64,000 nt of DNA from Sphingomonas spermidinifaciens (GTDB lineage: Bacteria; Pseudomonadota; Alphaproteobacteria; Sphingomonadales; Sphingomonadaceae). Below the pieces are notes generated by a model, which was given only the letters and a program-made list of their open reading frames with translations, ran no database searches and had not been told where the DNA came from. This document shows, in pieces, positions 10,220-20,836 of the stretch (position 1 is its first letter; each line of letters starts with the position of its first letter). The translations under genes and the position numbers were made by a program. Location of the stretch: contig NZ_NWMW01000001.1 of NCBI RefSeq assembly GCF_002351485.1, positions 1,674,001-1,738,000 of the forward strand, given 5' to 3'.

Positions 10220-10819
10220 AGGCTTGGTGGCATGCGCCTGTCGGCGTCTGGCGCATCCTCGGCAGCGGGCGTGGGATCGACCACCTGCCTTCAACATCGC
10301 TGCGACAGGCGCAGATTTCGTCGCCTTCGCCACCCAAGTGGCCAAGCCGGCACCGTCGGTATCAACAAGGGGAGCTGATCGCCGTCCATCACGAACGCGA
10401 CCTGGCGTAGGGGCTGATCGTGTTGCAGCTGCGATCATCGGATCGGCCGCGGCCGGAACATGCCAGGTACCGAGATCCTGCCCCCCATCGCCCGCCGCGC
10501 ACGCCGAGGCGGCTGGCGCGTTTCGCTTGCCTGAGGAACGCGACTGCACCGGCGCACGGGCGATGCGCCGCTGCGCATTCCGAACGACGATTCCCGACGA
10601 TCCGGGTGTGCGCGATTCCTGCTGAACGCGCCGGCCGCCCTCTGCAACGCGGCCCGCACCCTAAGGAGTGATGGCGGCGGTGAGGTGGCCGGGCTAGTCA
10701 GACATGGCTCGGGGGAGACACGTTTGCGGCACCACGCACTCCCGGTCGCCGCGAACGGAATCGGCATCGTCGCCGCCGCATATGGGTCGCTCCTGGCAGC
10801 GCGACGATGCCGATGACGC
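10220..10819. other. Long intergenic region with no recognised gene
   Basis: About 600 bp separate the Fur-box region from the ABC permease stop. Several open frames exist on both strands, but they give Arg/Ala/Pro-rich translations without recognisable motifs or convincing ribosome sites. One runs through the Fur-box sequence. I see no RNA gene. The stretch could hold a decayed gene or the promoter of an unseen small RNA, but nothing specific can be supported. Confidence 0.5.
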
Positions 10820-11577
<758 letters not shown>

Positions 11578-11581
<4 letters not shown>

Positions 11582-12513
11582 GCGGCGCTCCGCGGCTGGT
11601 GGACGAGGTCGACGAAAATGTCCTCGAGGCTCGATTTCGAGGTGTCGAGGTCCTTGAACTGGATACCGAGCTCGGCAAGCTTGCGCAGCAGCGACGGGAT
11701 TCCCGTCCGCTCGGCCTGCGCATCGAAGACGTAGCGCAGCTTGTGCCCCTCGTCGGCCAGCGTCAGCTGCCATTCGGCGAGGTCGGCGGGCACCTCGTCC
11801 ATCGGCTCGGTCAGCGAGATGTCCATCTCGCGCTTGCCGAGCTTCTTCATGAGCGCGGTCTTTTCTTCGACTAGGAGAAGCTCGCCGCGGTTGATGACGC
11901 CCACCCGGTCGGCCATTTCCTCGGCCTCCTCGATATAGTGCGTCGTCAGGATGATCGTCGTGCCGCCCTCGCGCAGACGATGGACGAGCTTCCACATGTC
12001 GCGGCGCAGTTCGACGTCGACGCCCGCGGTGGGTTCGTCGAGGAACAGGAGGTCAGGCTCGTGCGCCAGCGCCTTGGCGATGAGCACGCGGCGCTTCATG
12101 CCACCCGACAGCTCCATGATCTTGGCGTCGCGCTTGTCCCAAAGAGACAGGTCGCGCAGCACCTGCTCGACCAGCGCATCGTCGCGCCGCCGACCGAACA
12201 GCCCGCGTGAGAAGCGGACGGTCGAGATCACTCGCTCGAACATGTCGGTCGACAGTTCCTGCGGCACGAGGCCGATGCGCCGCCGCGCCTCGCGGAAATC
12301 GCGCGCCACATCGTGCCCATCGAACGTGATCGTTCCCGTCGTCGGCACGACAAGGCCGCAGACGATGCCGATCATCGTCGTCTTGCCCGCGCCATTGGGC
12401 CCGAGCAGCGCGAAGATCTCGCCCTGGTTGATCGACAGATCGACCGACTTCAGCGCCTGATGCCCGCTGGCATAGGTCTTGGTGACGCCCGAAAGCGTCA
12501 GGATCGGTTGCAT
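11578..12513 (-). CDS. ABC exporter ATP-binding protein
   Basis: A 311-aa ATPase that pairs with the downstream ABC-2 permease. It has Walker [10 protein letters not shown] near residue 41, signature LSGGMKRR near 142, Walker [11 protein letters not shown] near 162 and the switch His in [10 protein letters not shown] near 197. A C-terminal domain of about 80 aa (from roughly residue 225) resembles those of DrrA/YadG-type exporters. The ATG at 12513 is chosen over an upstream in-frame start because homology begins at [12 protein letters not shown]. It lies downstream of the MATE gene on the same strand, so both efflux systems could be co-transcribed. Confidence 0.9.
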
Positions 12514-12577
12514 GTCGGAGAGCCCCCTATGCTTCTGCTGCTTGAGGTAAGTGGCGGGGAGTGGTGCCACAAGGGGT

Positions 12578-13942
12578 TCAGGCAGGCTGGCGGAAGCGCC
12601 CGTTCGCCCGGCCGCTGACCCACCAAAGCCGCGCGCCGCCCAGCGCCGCCGCCGCCGCCATGCCGATCCCCGATGCCCAGGCGAGCCCGGTCGGCCCCGC
12701 GCCCGCCTGCACCAGCCACCAGCCGAGCCCGCCGGTCACGATGAAGAAGGCAACGATCCCGTTGACCCCTGCGGCCACCTGATCGCCGAGCGAGCGGAGC
12801 GCATAGACGAACACCACCTGCAGCCCGTCGAACAGGATGAACGGCGCCCAGACGAGCAGCATCGCCGCGGCGATGGTGTAGACCGCGGGCGCGGCGGGAA
12901 AGGCGGTGACGATCGGGTCGAGGCCGATGAGGATGACGATCGCCATCAGCCCGGTGCCGAGCGCCGCCAGCACGGCGGCGATTGCGGCACGCCGCCAGGC
13001 CTCCTCGGGACGCTTCTCTCCCACCGCATTGCCGACGCGTACCCCGGCCGCGGAGCCGAGGCCGAGCGCGAAACCGAAGGTGACGTTGTGGACCGAAAAG
13101 ACAATCTGGAAGGCATGCGCGGTCGCCTCGCCCAATTGCGTCGACAGCGCGATCAGGATCGAGAAGCCCGCGAGTTCGAGCCCCGAGGCGAGCGCCGGCA
13201 CCGCGCCGAAGGACAGGAGCGCAGCCACGCCGGGCCAGCGAAAATCACTCAGCGTGCGGACGCCGCGCTCCACCGCGCGCGGCAGCGTCCAGGCGGCATA
13301 AAGCATCGCCGCCGCGCCGAAGGCCGAGGCGATTGCCGTCGCCGCCGCCGCGCCCACCGCGCCATAGGCGGGCAGTCCGAACTGCCCCGTCGCCAGCACC
13401 CAGGCGAGCACGCCATTGAGGGGCAGCACCGACAGCTGGACGACCATCACCCGCCGCGGCCGGCTGACCCCCTCAAGGAAGAAGCTCGCGGCGATCGACA
13501 GGAGCTGGAACGGATAGGCGCAGGCCATCACGCGCACCACCGCCGCCGCCGCGGGGGCAAGGTCGGGCGCAACGCCGACGAAGCGGAGCAACGGCTCGGC
13601 AAAGGCGAACAGGATGCCCCCGCTCGCGATGCCGAGCGCGAGGCCCAGCACCAGCCCCTCGTGCAGCACGCGCCCCGTCTCGCGAAGGTCCCCCGCCCCG
13701 TCGGCGCGCGAGACCATGACGATGATCCCCGACAGCCAGCCGAGCACGACGACAATACCGATATAGGTGAGCGCCCGGCTTGCCCCCAGTGCCGCCACCT
13801 CGTGCGTGCCCGCCATGCCGACAACGATGACGTCGGTCAGGTGCAGGATCGTCCAGTTGAGGCTGGTCAGCATCACCGGCCAGGCGAGGGCAAGGATGCG
13901 CCGCGCCTCGTCGGACAGGGAAGATCGCGCAGGCTGCATCAT
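12578..13942 (-). CDS. MATE family efflux transporter
   Basis: A 454-aa inner-membrane antiporter with 12 predicted helices, of the NorM/DinF superfamily, exporting cationic drugs or metabolites against Na+ or H+. The N-terminal stretch [20 protein letters not shown] and the internal duplication of two six-helix bundles are visible. It lies 65 bp upstream of the ABC exporter pair. The ORF starts 125 bp from the divergent tRNA-Leu gene. The substrate is not predictable. Confidence 0.88.
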   Translation of the reverse strand: MMQPARSSLSDEARRILALAWPVMLTSLNWTILHLTDVIVVGMAGTHEVAALGASRALTYIGIVVVLGWLSGIIVMVSRADGAGDLRETGRVLHEGLVLGLALGIASGGILFAFAEPLLRFVGVAPDLAPAAAAVVRVMACAYPFQLLSIAASFFLEGVSRPRRVMVVQLSVLPLNGVLAWVLATGQFGLPAYGAVGAAAATAIASAFGAAAMLYAAWTLPRAVERGVRTLSDFRWPGVAALLSFGAVPALASGLELAGFSILIALSTQLGEATAHAFQIVFSVHNVTFGFALGLGSAAGVRVGNAVGEKRPEEAWRRAAIAAVLAALGTGLMAIVILIGLDPIVTAFPAAPAVYTIAAAMLLVWAPFILFDGLQVVFVYALRSLGDQVAAGVNGIVAFFIVTGGLGWWLVQAGAGPTGLAWASGIGMAAAAALGGARLWWVSGRANGRFRQPA

Positions 13943-14067
13943 CTTCGGCCTCTAGGCCGCCGGGCACCCACCGGCAATCATGGAAGAAAGCGTGTTGCAA
14001 GGGTCCGGGGACGCTGCTAGGGGCACCCGCCTACCGGCCGCCGGGTCCTCTTGGCGGTATGACACGT

Positions 14068-14154
14068 GCGGTCGTGGCGGAACTGGTAGACGCGCAACGT
14101 TGAGGTCGTTGTGGGCGAAAGCCCGTGGAAGTTCGAGTCTTCTCGACCGCACCA
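14068..14154 (+). tRNA. tRNA-Leu (GAG anticodon)
   Basis: The acceptor arms GCGGTCG (14068-14074) and CGACCGC (14144-14150) pair perfectly and are followed by ACCA, so the CCA end is encoded. The anticodon stem CAACG/CGTTG encloses the loop TTGAGGT, giving anticodon GAG. The long variable arm (GGGCGAAAGCCC) is typical of tRNA-Leu, and a TTCGAGT T-loop is present. It reads CUC and CUU codons. Confidence 0.95.
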
Positions 14155-14214
14155 TTTCCCGGATCGGCAAGCGGCACGCCGGCCTTGATCCGGGTCAGCC
14201 CCCCTTCCCGCCGA

Positions 14215-14919
14215 TCAGGCCGTAACCGGCGGCAGCTTCAGTGATTTGAGCAGCGTGTCGAGGTGCGCCAGCGCCTCGGGCGTCGGTCCCGGATAGGGCC
14301 CGGGCGTCGGCTGGTCGCCGATATAGCCCATGTCCGCCTTCCCCTCGGGCAGGCTGTAGAAGCCAAGCACGAACAGCCCGCGCAGGCGGTCCATGAAGGC
14401 GACCGGCTGCGCCATCGCCGCGGCCGGCGCCTCGACCGAGAGCGCATCGAGCAGCGCGGCGCGCTGTGGCGGGGTGAGGCCGGCGAAGGGCTTGGCATGC
14501 AGCAGCTTCGCCTGATCGTCGAGCCAGGCCAGTCCCCCCAGGATCGTTGCGCGATCCTTTTGCTGGTTGGGATAGGGCGCGCTGATCCATTCGTCGATGA
14601 ACGCGCCGACGCCGAGCGCGCCGGCCCCCGGCGACTGCGCATCGGCGGGCAGGATCATGTCGCCGAGCAGGTCGACGGTCGCGCGCTGCGCCTTGGTCAG
14701 CGTCAGCGGCCATGTGACCTTCGGCTCCATGAGGGTGGGGTCGCGGCCATAGCCCTTGGCGGGCGGCATCGGCGGCAGCGCCGCCGGCCAGGGCGCAATC
14801 GCGCGAAAGGGCGGCGGCGTTTGCGCCCCCGCCGCCCGCGCGACCGGCAACTCACGCGCGAGCGGGAGAGCCGCGGCGGCCATCATCCACTTGATCGTGG
14901 TGCGCCGTGAAGGGGTCAT
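14215..14919 (-). CDS. Gluconate 2-dehydrogenase subunit 3-like protein (Tat-exported)
   Basis: A 234-aa small subunit of membrane or periplasmic FAD sugar dehydrogenases. The N-terminus SRRTTIKWMMAAAALPLA has a twin-arginine pattern, so it probably carries its folded FAD partner through the Tat system. The helical core includes LLGDMILPADAQSPGAG, a stretch characteristic of the family. The ATG at 14919 overlaps the TGA of the GMC gene by 4 bp. Such a subunit is required by glucose dehydrogenase (as the hitch-hiker subunit) and by glucoside 3-dehydrogenases. No cytochrome c subunit gene follows, so the electron acceptor is unknown. Confidence 0.85.
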   Translation of the reverse strand: MTPSRRTTIKWMMAAAALPLARELPVARAAGAQTPPPFRAIAPWPAALPPMPPAKGYGRDPTLMEPKVTWPLTLTKAQRATVDLLGDMILPADAQSPGAGALGVGAFIDEWISAPYPNQQKDRATILGGLAWLDDQAKLLHAKPFAGLTPPQRAALLDALSVEAPAAAMAQPVAFMDRLRGLFVLGFYSLPEGKADMGYIGDQPTPGPYPGPTPEALAHLDTLLKSLKLPPVTA

Positions 14920-16616
14920 GCAATCGCTCCCGCCTTGAACCGCTCGGCCAGCCGCTCGGACGCGCGAAGCGCCAGCGCAAGGATCGTGAGCGTCGGATTC
15001 TTGTGGGCGCCCGACGCGAAGATCGCACCGTCCATCAGCACCAGATTGTCGGCGTCCCACGCCTGGCCATAGCTGTCGACGACCGAACTTTTCGGATCGC
15101 CACCCATCCGCGCGGTGCCGAGCTCGTGGATGATCTCGCCGCCTGCGGTCATGATTTTCTCCGGCGGGATCATCGGGTCGAACAGCAGCTTGCCCTTCAT
15201 CGCCTCGAACACCTTCATCGCCGATCGGCGGCCGTGCGCCACCTGGTTCACCTCATGCCGCGACCAGCGGAAGGCGAAGCGGAGAACGGGGATGCCAAAG
15301 CGGTCCTTCACGATCGGGTCGATCTCGCAATAGGTGTCCTTGTTGGGGATCATCTCGCCGCGCAGGGTCAGACTGACCGTCGCGCCGGACGCGTGGCGCA
15401 CCGCCTGCTTCAGCGCCGGCCCCCAGACGCGCGGCATCGCCGACATCGGCGGGATGCCGAAGCGCCCGCCGATCTCGAAATGATAGCCGCGCGCGAAGTC
15501 GAGCTCGCCGCGCTTCTGGCGCTCATAGTCCCAGAAGGGAATGTAGATGTGCTGCCCGCTGATCCCGTCCTCGTTATAACGCGGCCGATCGGCAAGGCCG
15601 GGGACGAAGGCGGCGAAGGACGCGCCGGTAGAATCGGTGAGGTTCCTACCGAGCTCGCCCGACGAATTGGCAAGGCCCCGCCCCGGCTCGCCCGAATTCA
15701 GGAGCAGGCGCGTCGTCTCGCCCGTGCCCGCCGCCAGCACGACGGCGCGGGCGCGGACCTGGTGGCGCTGCCCGGTCCTGCGATCGACATATTCGACGCC
15801 GGTCGCGCGGCCCGATATGCCCGCCAGCACGCGCGCGACCATTGCGTCGGTGACGATCGTCAGTCGGCCCGTCGCCTTCGCCTGTGGCAGGAACGATGTC
15901 GTCGTCTGGAACATCGCGCCGATCGTGCAGCCGCGGCCGCACGGCGTGGCGTTGAAGCACGCCTGGCGCGGCGCGACCGCATCGGGCATGTCGCGCGTCA
16001 GCACTGCGGTATGCGCTGGCCGCACCGGGATGCCGACGCTCTCGGCCGCCGCCTTGATGAGCAGTTCGGTCACACGCGGCTTGGGTGGCGGCATCAGGCA
16101 GTCGGGGGGCGAATCGGGATGGTTCTCCAGCCCGATCGGCCCGCCATTGACACCGATGATCTTCTCGACCCGGTCGTAAAAGGGCGCGACGTCGTCATAG
16201 GCGATCGGCCAGTCGACTCCCAGCCCGTCGCGCGAGAAGGGCTTGAAGTCATAGGGGCCCCAGCGCGGCACGTGCCGACCCCAGTGATTGGTCCGCCCGC
16301 CCAGCATCCGCGGCCGCCACCAGCGGAAATCGGTACCCTCGGTGTTGGTGAAGGGCTCGCCGTCGATCTCCCATCCGCCGTCGACCGTTGCGTCGAAATA
16401 ACCGAAGGGCTTGTCGGGCGTCGAACTGCCGCGCAGCGGCGCATCGCTGTCGGCCGCGAACATGTTGACCTCCGACTGGGGATCGTAATCGCGCCCGGCC
16501 TCCAGCATCAGGCAGCGTAGGCCTGCCTTGGTCAGGCTCCACGCGGCCATGCCGCCCGCGGCGCCCGATCCGACGATGATGACGTCGGCGGGCGCGGTCG
16601 CATTGTCAGGGGTCAT
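14916..16616 (-). CDS. GMC-family FAD sugar oxidoreductase with Fe-S motif
   Basis: A 566-aa FAD enzyme of the glucose-methanol-choline superfamily. The N-terminal FAD site VIIVGSGAAGG (residues 12-22) and the C-terminal GMC domain (HELGTARMG, then SGAHKNPTLT with the catalytic His and Asn) are intact. Residues C220, C226 and C230 form C-x5-C-x3-C, the arrangement that binds the 3Fe-4S cluster in bacterial FAD glucose dehydrogenase. There is no signal peptide, consistent with Tat export on its small subunit. ATGA overlaps join it to the genes on both sides. Glucose, gluconate or glycoside C3 oxidation are the candidate reactions; the DUF1080 neighbour favours the last. Confidence 0.88.
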   Translation of the reverse strand: MTPDNATAPADVIIVGSGAAGGMAAWSLTKAGLRCLMLEAGRDYDPQSEVNMFAADSDAPLRGSSTPDKPFGYFDATVDGGWEIDGEPFTNTEGTDFRWWRPRMLGGRTNHWGRHVPRWGPYDFKPFSRDGLGVDWPIAYDDVAPFYDRVEKIIGVNGGPIGLENHPDSPPDCLMPPPKPRVTELLIKAAAESVGIPVRPAHTAVLTRDMPDAVAPRQACFNATPCGRGCTIGAMFQTTTSFLPQAKATGRLTIVTDAMVARVLAGISGRATGVEYVDRRTGQRHQVRARAVVLAAGTGETTRLLLNSGEPGRGLANSSGELGRNLTDSTGASFAAFVPGLADRPRYNEDGISGQHIYIPFWDYERQKRGELDFARGYHFEIGGRFGIPPMSAMPRVWGPALKQAVRHASGATVSLTLRGEMIPNKDTYCEIDPIVKDRFGIPVLRFAFRWSRHEVNQVAHGRRSAMKVFEAMKGKLLFDPMIPPEKIMTAGGEIIHELGTARMGGDPKSSVVDSYGQAWDADNLVLMDGAIFASGAHKNPTLTILALALRASERLAERFKAGAIA

Positions 16617-17356
16617 CGGCTTCCTGCCACGGCGCTCGGCCCGATTGGGCGGAGCTTCAGGTTGCGAAAGGCGACGGGCTCGCCATGGTCCTGCAGCGCG
16701 ACGACGCCGCTGTCGAAGGTGCCGAACAACGGCATCTTCGCGAACTTCGATGCCGCGACCCGCTTGCGCCAGCCGGCGTCGCCATAGCTGACGTCGGCGG
16801 TCGGCACGCCGTTCAGCCACTGGCGGATGCGCCCGCGCTCGACCAGCAGGCGCGCATGGTTCCACTGCCCCGCCGGCCGCGTCGCGCTTGGCGGGGGGAC
16901 GGTCATGTCGTAGAGCGCGCCCGCGCGGTGCGACGGGATCCTCCCGTCCGAATGGCCCGTATTGTCGAGCACCTGCATCTCAAGCCCCGTCTCATAGACC
17001 TGGCGAGCCGGCGCCTGATTTCGCGCGAGATAGAGGATGCCGCTGTTGCCACCGGCCGCCACCTTCCAGTCAAGCGTAAGCTCGAACGCGCCGAAGCTCT
17101 TGTCGGTCACGAGGTCGGTGCCGGTCATCTGACCGTCGTCGCGCACCAGCTCGATCGTGCCATCGCGCACGCGCCAGCCCGCGGGCGGCGGGCCGCCGGC
17201 GAACGATCCCCAGCCAGACAGGTCGCGGCCGTTGAACAGGAGCGTCCAGCCGGCGGCGCGCTCGCTGGAGGTCAGGCGGTTGGGCGGCGCCTCGGGCGCG
17301 GCGGCAGTGAGCGACAGCGCCGCGCCGCAGGCCGCCAGGATCGACCGGAACCTCAT
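16613..17356 (-). CDS. DUF1080 / 3-keto-disaccharide hydrolase domain protein
   Basis: A 247-aa secreted protein. The signal peptide MRFRSILAACGAALSLTAAA is followed by a concanavalin-like DUF1080 fold: WTLLFNGRDLSGWG near residue 36, FGAFELTLDWKVAAGGNSGI near 88, and a C-terminal PVAFRNLKLRPI. The family includes hydrolases of 3-keto-glycosides. The ATG at 17356 is chosen because GGGAGG lies eight bases upstream. Its stop overlaps the start of the GMC oxidoreductase by 4 bp. Together with the oxidoreductase pair it suggests oxidise-then-hydrolyse glycoside breakdown in the periplasm. The substrate is unknown. Confidence 0.85.
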   Translation of the reverse strand: MRFRSILAACGAALSLTAAAPEAPPNRLTSSERAAGWTLLFNGRDLSGWGSFAGGPPPAGWRVRDGTIELVRDDGQMTGTDLVTDKSFGAFELTLDWKVAAGGNSGILYLARNQAPARQVYETGLEMQVLDNTGHSDGRIPSHRAGALYDMTVPPPSATRPAGQWNHARLLVERGRIRQWLNGVPTADVSYGDAGWRKRVAASKFAKMPLFGTFDSGVVALQDHGEPVAFRNLKLRPIGPSAVAGSR

Positions 17357-17421
17357 CACGCAACCTCCCACCACGCCGGAACGACGATCAGCCTAACCGC
17401 TTTCATCGCCCCCGGCGACCC

Positions 17422-19275
17422 TCAGCGCATCACCGGCAGCACGATGCGTGAGCCCGCGCAGACGCGCTGCGTCGCCTTTTGGAAGTCACCGGGCGCGGCC
17501 TTGGCGATGTTGGGGACGAAGGTCTGGGGATTGCGGTCGATAACGGGGAACCAGCTCGACTGGACCTGCACCATGATCCGGTGGCCCTTCTTGAACACAT
17601 GGTCGTGCTCGCGAAGGTCAACGTTCCAAGCGCGCAGCTGACCGGGCACCAGCGGCTTGGCCTTCTCATAGCCGTCAAGCCAGCGCCCGCGCCGTACCTC
17701 CATCGCGATCGGCAGCTGATAGCCGTTGAGCGATTTGGCGTAATCGCCCGGCTTCATCGGCCGCGGCAGCTTCTCGGCGTCGTCGGGCCAGACGTCGATC
17801 AGCTTGACGACGAAGTCGCTGTCGGTGCCACTCGTCGAGGCCATCAGCTCGGCCTTGAGCGAGCCGGTAACGGTGAGGTCGGCCTCCAAGGGTGCGCTGA
17901 CATAGCTCAGCACGTCGGGCCGTCCGCCAAGGAACCGCTGGTCCTCCGCCTCCCACCATGGCCAGTCGCGCGAACCCCAGGTGGAGGAGATCGGGCGGCG
18001 GCGATAGGGGACGGGCGCGGCGGGGTCCGACACGTAATCTCGGCACGCCTCGCCCGCGGCGGGCGCAGTGAAGCTGACGGTCCCATCGCCGCGAAGGTAG
18101 AGCGACGTCGGCTTGGCGGCGACGGGCGGCCATTGCGGATAGTCGCGCCACTGCCAGCTGCCCGACTGAAACATCCGCGCCTCATAGGCCGGGCGCTCGC
18201 CCTTGCCGTGGAGCCAATAGGCAAAGAACGGTGCCTCGATCTCGCGGCGAAAAGCGGTGCCGCTTTCGGTGCCGATCGGGATCGGCCCCACCTTGTCCGA
18301 CGGCCCGCGCCAGCTCCCGTGGTTCCACGGGCCCGCGACGATGGTATTGAGCCGATTCGGGTCGTCGCGCTCCAGCTTCTCATAGATGCGCCACGGCCCG
18401 TACGGGTCCTCCTGGTCCCAGAAGCCCGCGACCGACAGCGTGGCCACGCCCGCGCGGCCGAGCGCGTCGGTCCAGCGCTGCGCCTGCCACCCCGCATCGT
18501 AATCGGGCCGCTCGACCATCGCGGTCATCAGCGGCGACACGCCTTTGAACCACATCTTCTCGATATTGCCGAGCGTTCCCTGTTTCAGGAACCAGTCATA
18601 GGTGTCGAACTGGTCGTAGCCCGGAAACATGTCGTTGGTCTTCGAATGCTGGAGCAGCCAGAGCCAGTCGGTGGCGTAGGTGAGCCGCGCCGCGCCGAAG
18701 CGGTGGAGGTCGTCGTTGATCCACCAGTCGTTCCACGCCGCCTGCGGACTGACGGCCTTGAGCGCCGGATGCGGCTTGGCGAGCGCGACCGCGGCGGCAT
18801 AACCGGGATAGGAGACGCCCCACATGCCGACCTTGCCGTTGTTGGCGGGCACGTTCTTCACCAGCCAGTCGATCGTGTCATAGGCGTCGGTGGCGTCATC
18901 GACCGCCTTCGACCCCTTGGGCGCGATCGCCATCGACATGGTGAACTTGCCGTCGGACCCGAACCGCCCGCGCATGTTCTGATAGACGAGAATATAGCCG
19001 TCCCGCGCGAGGAAGCTCTGGTCCTCGGGCGTCTCGGCAGGCGCGGCATCGGGGATGCCATAGGGGCTGCGCTCGAGCAGGATCGGCAGCGGACCCTGCT
19101 TGTCGAGCGGGCGGATGACGACGGTTTCGAGCCGCGCGCCATCGCGCATCGGGATCATCGTCTTGGTGTAGCTATAGGCGGGGGCAGGCGCCGCGACCGG
19201 CTGCGCCTGACGCGCGAAGGCAGCGGGAGCGGCGGCGGCGAGCGCCAGGGCGAGCGCGAGGAACGGGCGGTGCAT
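17422..19275 (-). CDS. CocE/NonD family secreted hydrolase
   Basis: A 617-aa alpha/beta-hydrolase with a C-terminal jelly-roll domain, as in cocaine esterase, X-Pro dipeptidyl peptidase and alpha-amino acid ester hydrolases. The signal peptide covers about residues 1-21. The nucleophile is S155 in GMWGVSYPGY; WNDWWINDDLHRFGA near 186 and VAGPWNHGSW near 318 (with a candidate catalytic His) are family features. It lies 65 bp upstream of the DUF1080 gene on the same strand and may share its transcript. Peptide, beta-lactam or amino-acid ester substrates are all possible. Confidence 0.88.
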   Translation of the reverse strand: MHRPFLALALALAAAAPAAFARQAQPVAAPAPAYSYTKTMIPMRDGARLETVVIRPLDKQGPLPILLERSPYGIPDAAPAETPEDQSFLARDGYILVYQNMRGRFGSDGKFTMSMAIAPKGSKAVDDATDAYDTIDWLVKNVPANNGKVGMWGVSYPGYAAAVALAKPHPALKAVSPQAAWNDWWINDDLHRFGAARLTYATDWLWLLQHSKTNDMFPGYDQFDTYDWFLKQGTLGNIEKMWFKGVSPLMTAMVERPDYDAGWQAQRWTDALGRAGVATLSVAGFWDQEDPYGPWRIYEKLERDDPNRLNTIVAGPWNHGSWRGPSDKVGPIPIGTESGTAFRREIEAPFFAYWLHGKGERPAYEARMFQSGSWQWRDYPQWPPVAAKPTSLYLRGDGTVSFTAPAAGEACRDYVSDPAAPVPYRRRPISSTWGSRDWPWWEAEDQRFLGGRPDVLSYVSAPLEADLTVTGSLKAELMASTSGTDSDFVVKLIDVWPDDAEKLPRPMKPGDYAKSLNGYQLPIAMEVRRGRWLDGYEKAKPLVPGQLRAWNVDLREHDHVFKKGHRIMVQVQSSWFPVIDRNPQTFVPNIAKAAPGDFQKATQRVCAGSRIVLPVMR

Positions 19276-19359
19276 GGGGCGGGAGATCAGCGGAAAACGG
19301 GGCGGTTGTCGAGGGTGGGTTCGATGACCAACTCGCCGAGACGAAACCCTGTCTGAACT

Positions 19360-20130
19360 TCAGTCGCGGCGGGCAGCCGCAAGGCGGTGCGGGTCGATCT
19401 TCGACGTGCGCATGGCGCAGCTCAGTATGATGCGCGCGGCGATCATCGGGTCGATGGCATCCTTGCCCTCGATGATTGCTCTTTGCAGCGCGAAGCCGAA
19501 AGCCGCCGCACGCTCCATCGGCGGCAGCCGGTACAGGTCGCACGCTTCCACGAACATCGGGCTGAAGTGCGCTGCCCAGTTGAGAGGGCTGTCAACGGCG
19601 TGAGATTCGGGCAGGTCCAGCCGGAACAGCGCCTCGTCGTCGCCGATCGAGCTGGCGACGTGCTGCATCTCGGCGTGGATCATCTCCATCGAGACCGGCG
19701 CACCGCAATCCCGAGCGGCGCCAAAGGCCAGGCTGATCAGCGACAGTTCGCTTTCGACCAAGAGCCGATTCGACGCGTCACCGAAGAAATAAACATTGCC
19801 GTCTTCGGTTTTGGCCTGGACCATGCCGACATCCTTCAACGGTCTCCCTTCGCCGCCCAACATCGCGAGTATCGGGAGGAGACACTGCTGACCGCCCACT
19901 GACGCGAGCAGCGCGAGCAGGTTCTCGATCCGAATGCCCGTACCCTCCTGATTGAGCGTCTTGCACGCCAAGTCCCAGAGGACGGTTCCTACCAATTGCA
20001 CACGCTGAAGCGGCTTGGCTGCCTGTTCCCGGTCGAGAAGTGCCAGAACATGGGCATGTCCTTGCGGCGCATCCGGGTAATCCGAAGGTTTGGCCTGCTG
20101 AGGCGGCGGGGTTTTGCGGCGACCAAACAT
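19360..20130 (-). CDS. Hypothetical 256-aa protein
   Basis: Not recognised. The sequence opens with a basic MFGRRKTPPPQ and has no signal peptide or membrane helix, so it is probably cytosolic. It is mostly helical, with hydrophobic stretches LENLLALLAS-like near residue 69 and ERAAAFGFALQRAI near 213, and a Gly/Asn/Asp-rich strand (DGNVYFFGD) near 109. It stands alone, 84 bp upstream of the CocE-type hydrolase on the same strand. GC usage and codon third positions look less extreme than in the neighbours, which could mean horizontal acquisition, but this was not measured. Confidence 0.6.
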   Translation of the reverse strand: MFGRRKTPPPQQAKPSDYPDAPQGHAHVLALLDREQAAKPLQRVQLVGTVLWDLACKTLNQEGTGIRIENLLALLASVGGQQCLLPILAMLGGEGRPLKDVGMVQAKTEDGNVYFFGDASNRLLVESELSLISLAFGAARDCGAPVSMEMIHAEMQHVASSIGDDEALFRLDLPESHAVDSPLNWAAHFSPMFVEACDLYRLPPMERAAAFGFALQRAIIEGKDAIDPMIAARIILSCAMRTSKIDPHRLAAARRD

Positions 20131-20272
20131 GCGCTCTCCAATCGGTTACGCTGTTCGGATACCGATTGATCGTCAATAAAGCATTTCAGGTCGTTTGCTC
20201 GATCAGCTCTATGTTTCGGCTTCACGTATGGGATGCTCGGATACGGTCGTCGCCACCCCATCCGTTCACCCT

Positions 20273-20836
20273 TTACGCACAATCCCCCGTCCGCTCCCCC
20301 GTCACCCGCGAGCGCATCTTCATCGCCTGCCGCGCCCCCGCCCCCGTGGCCTCGATGCGGTTCTCCATTTCGAAGCGCGTCTTGTCGAAAGTGCCGGTCA
20401 TCAGGATCTTCGCCGCGCCGGCACCGCTCCCGTCGCCCGCACAGGTCATCGCGGCATCCACCTTGCCGTCCTTCATCGTGAAGCGGTCGAAGCGGCAATT
20501 GCCCGACTTGCCGGCGAAAAGGTCCTCGTTGGGGTTCGCCGCCTGCTCAGGGGTCATGCAGCTCGAGACGGTTGATTTCTGGAGCATCTGCTTCTTCATC
20601 ACCTCGGCCATCTGCGGGGGCAGGCCGGGCACTTCTGCCTCGATGACCTCGATCGTCGTGCGCCACTGACCGGGATCGAAGCGCATCTGCGCGCCCGCCG
20701 CCTTGGTCTGTGCCGCGACCTCCTCGACGCTCGCATTGCTGACGTCGATCTCGCCCGTCCGTGCGGCGCTTTCGCGCGTGCTCTCGCCGCCGCAACCGGC
20801 GAGCGAGACGAGGGCGATGAGGGCGAGGCGCCTCAC
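20273..20836 (-). CDS. DUF3617 family lipoprotein
   Basis: A 187-aa protein with lipoprotein signal MRRLALIALVSLAGC (lipobox Cys 15), followed by a DUF3617 domain. The family features GQWRTTIEVIEAEVPGLPPQ near residue 57 and paired cysteines in SSCMTPEQA and GNCRFDRF are visible. Its function is unknown. The GTG start at 20836 overlaps the TGA of the upstream M20 gene by 4 bp, so it is co-translated with it. No enzymatic residues were identified. Confidence 0.78.
   Translation of the reverse strand: MRRLALIALVSLAGCGGESTRESAARTGEIDVSNASVEEVAAQTKAAGAQMRFDPGQWRTTIEVIEAEVPGLPPQMAEVMKKQMLQKSTVSSCMTPEQAANPNEDLFAGKSGNCRFDRFTMKDGKVDAAMTCAGDGSGAGAAKILMTGTFDKTRFEMENRIEATGAGARQAMKMRSRVTGERTGDCA

Noticed and set aside
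10175..10549. A 124-codon minus-strand frame in the 600-bp gap
   Set aside because: It runs through the Fur-box-like site and has no recognisable domain or ribosome site.
14068..14154. tRNA-Leu as a phage or island attachment site
   Set aside because: No integrase gene, direct repeat of the tRNA end or atypical block was found next to it.
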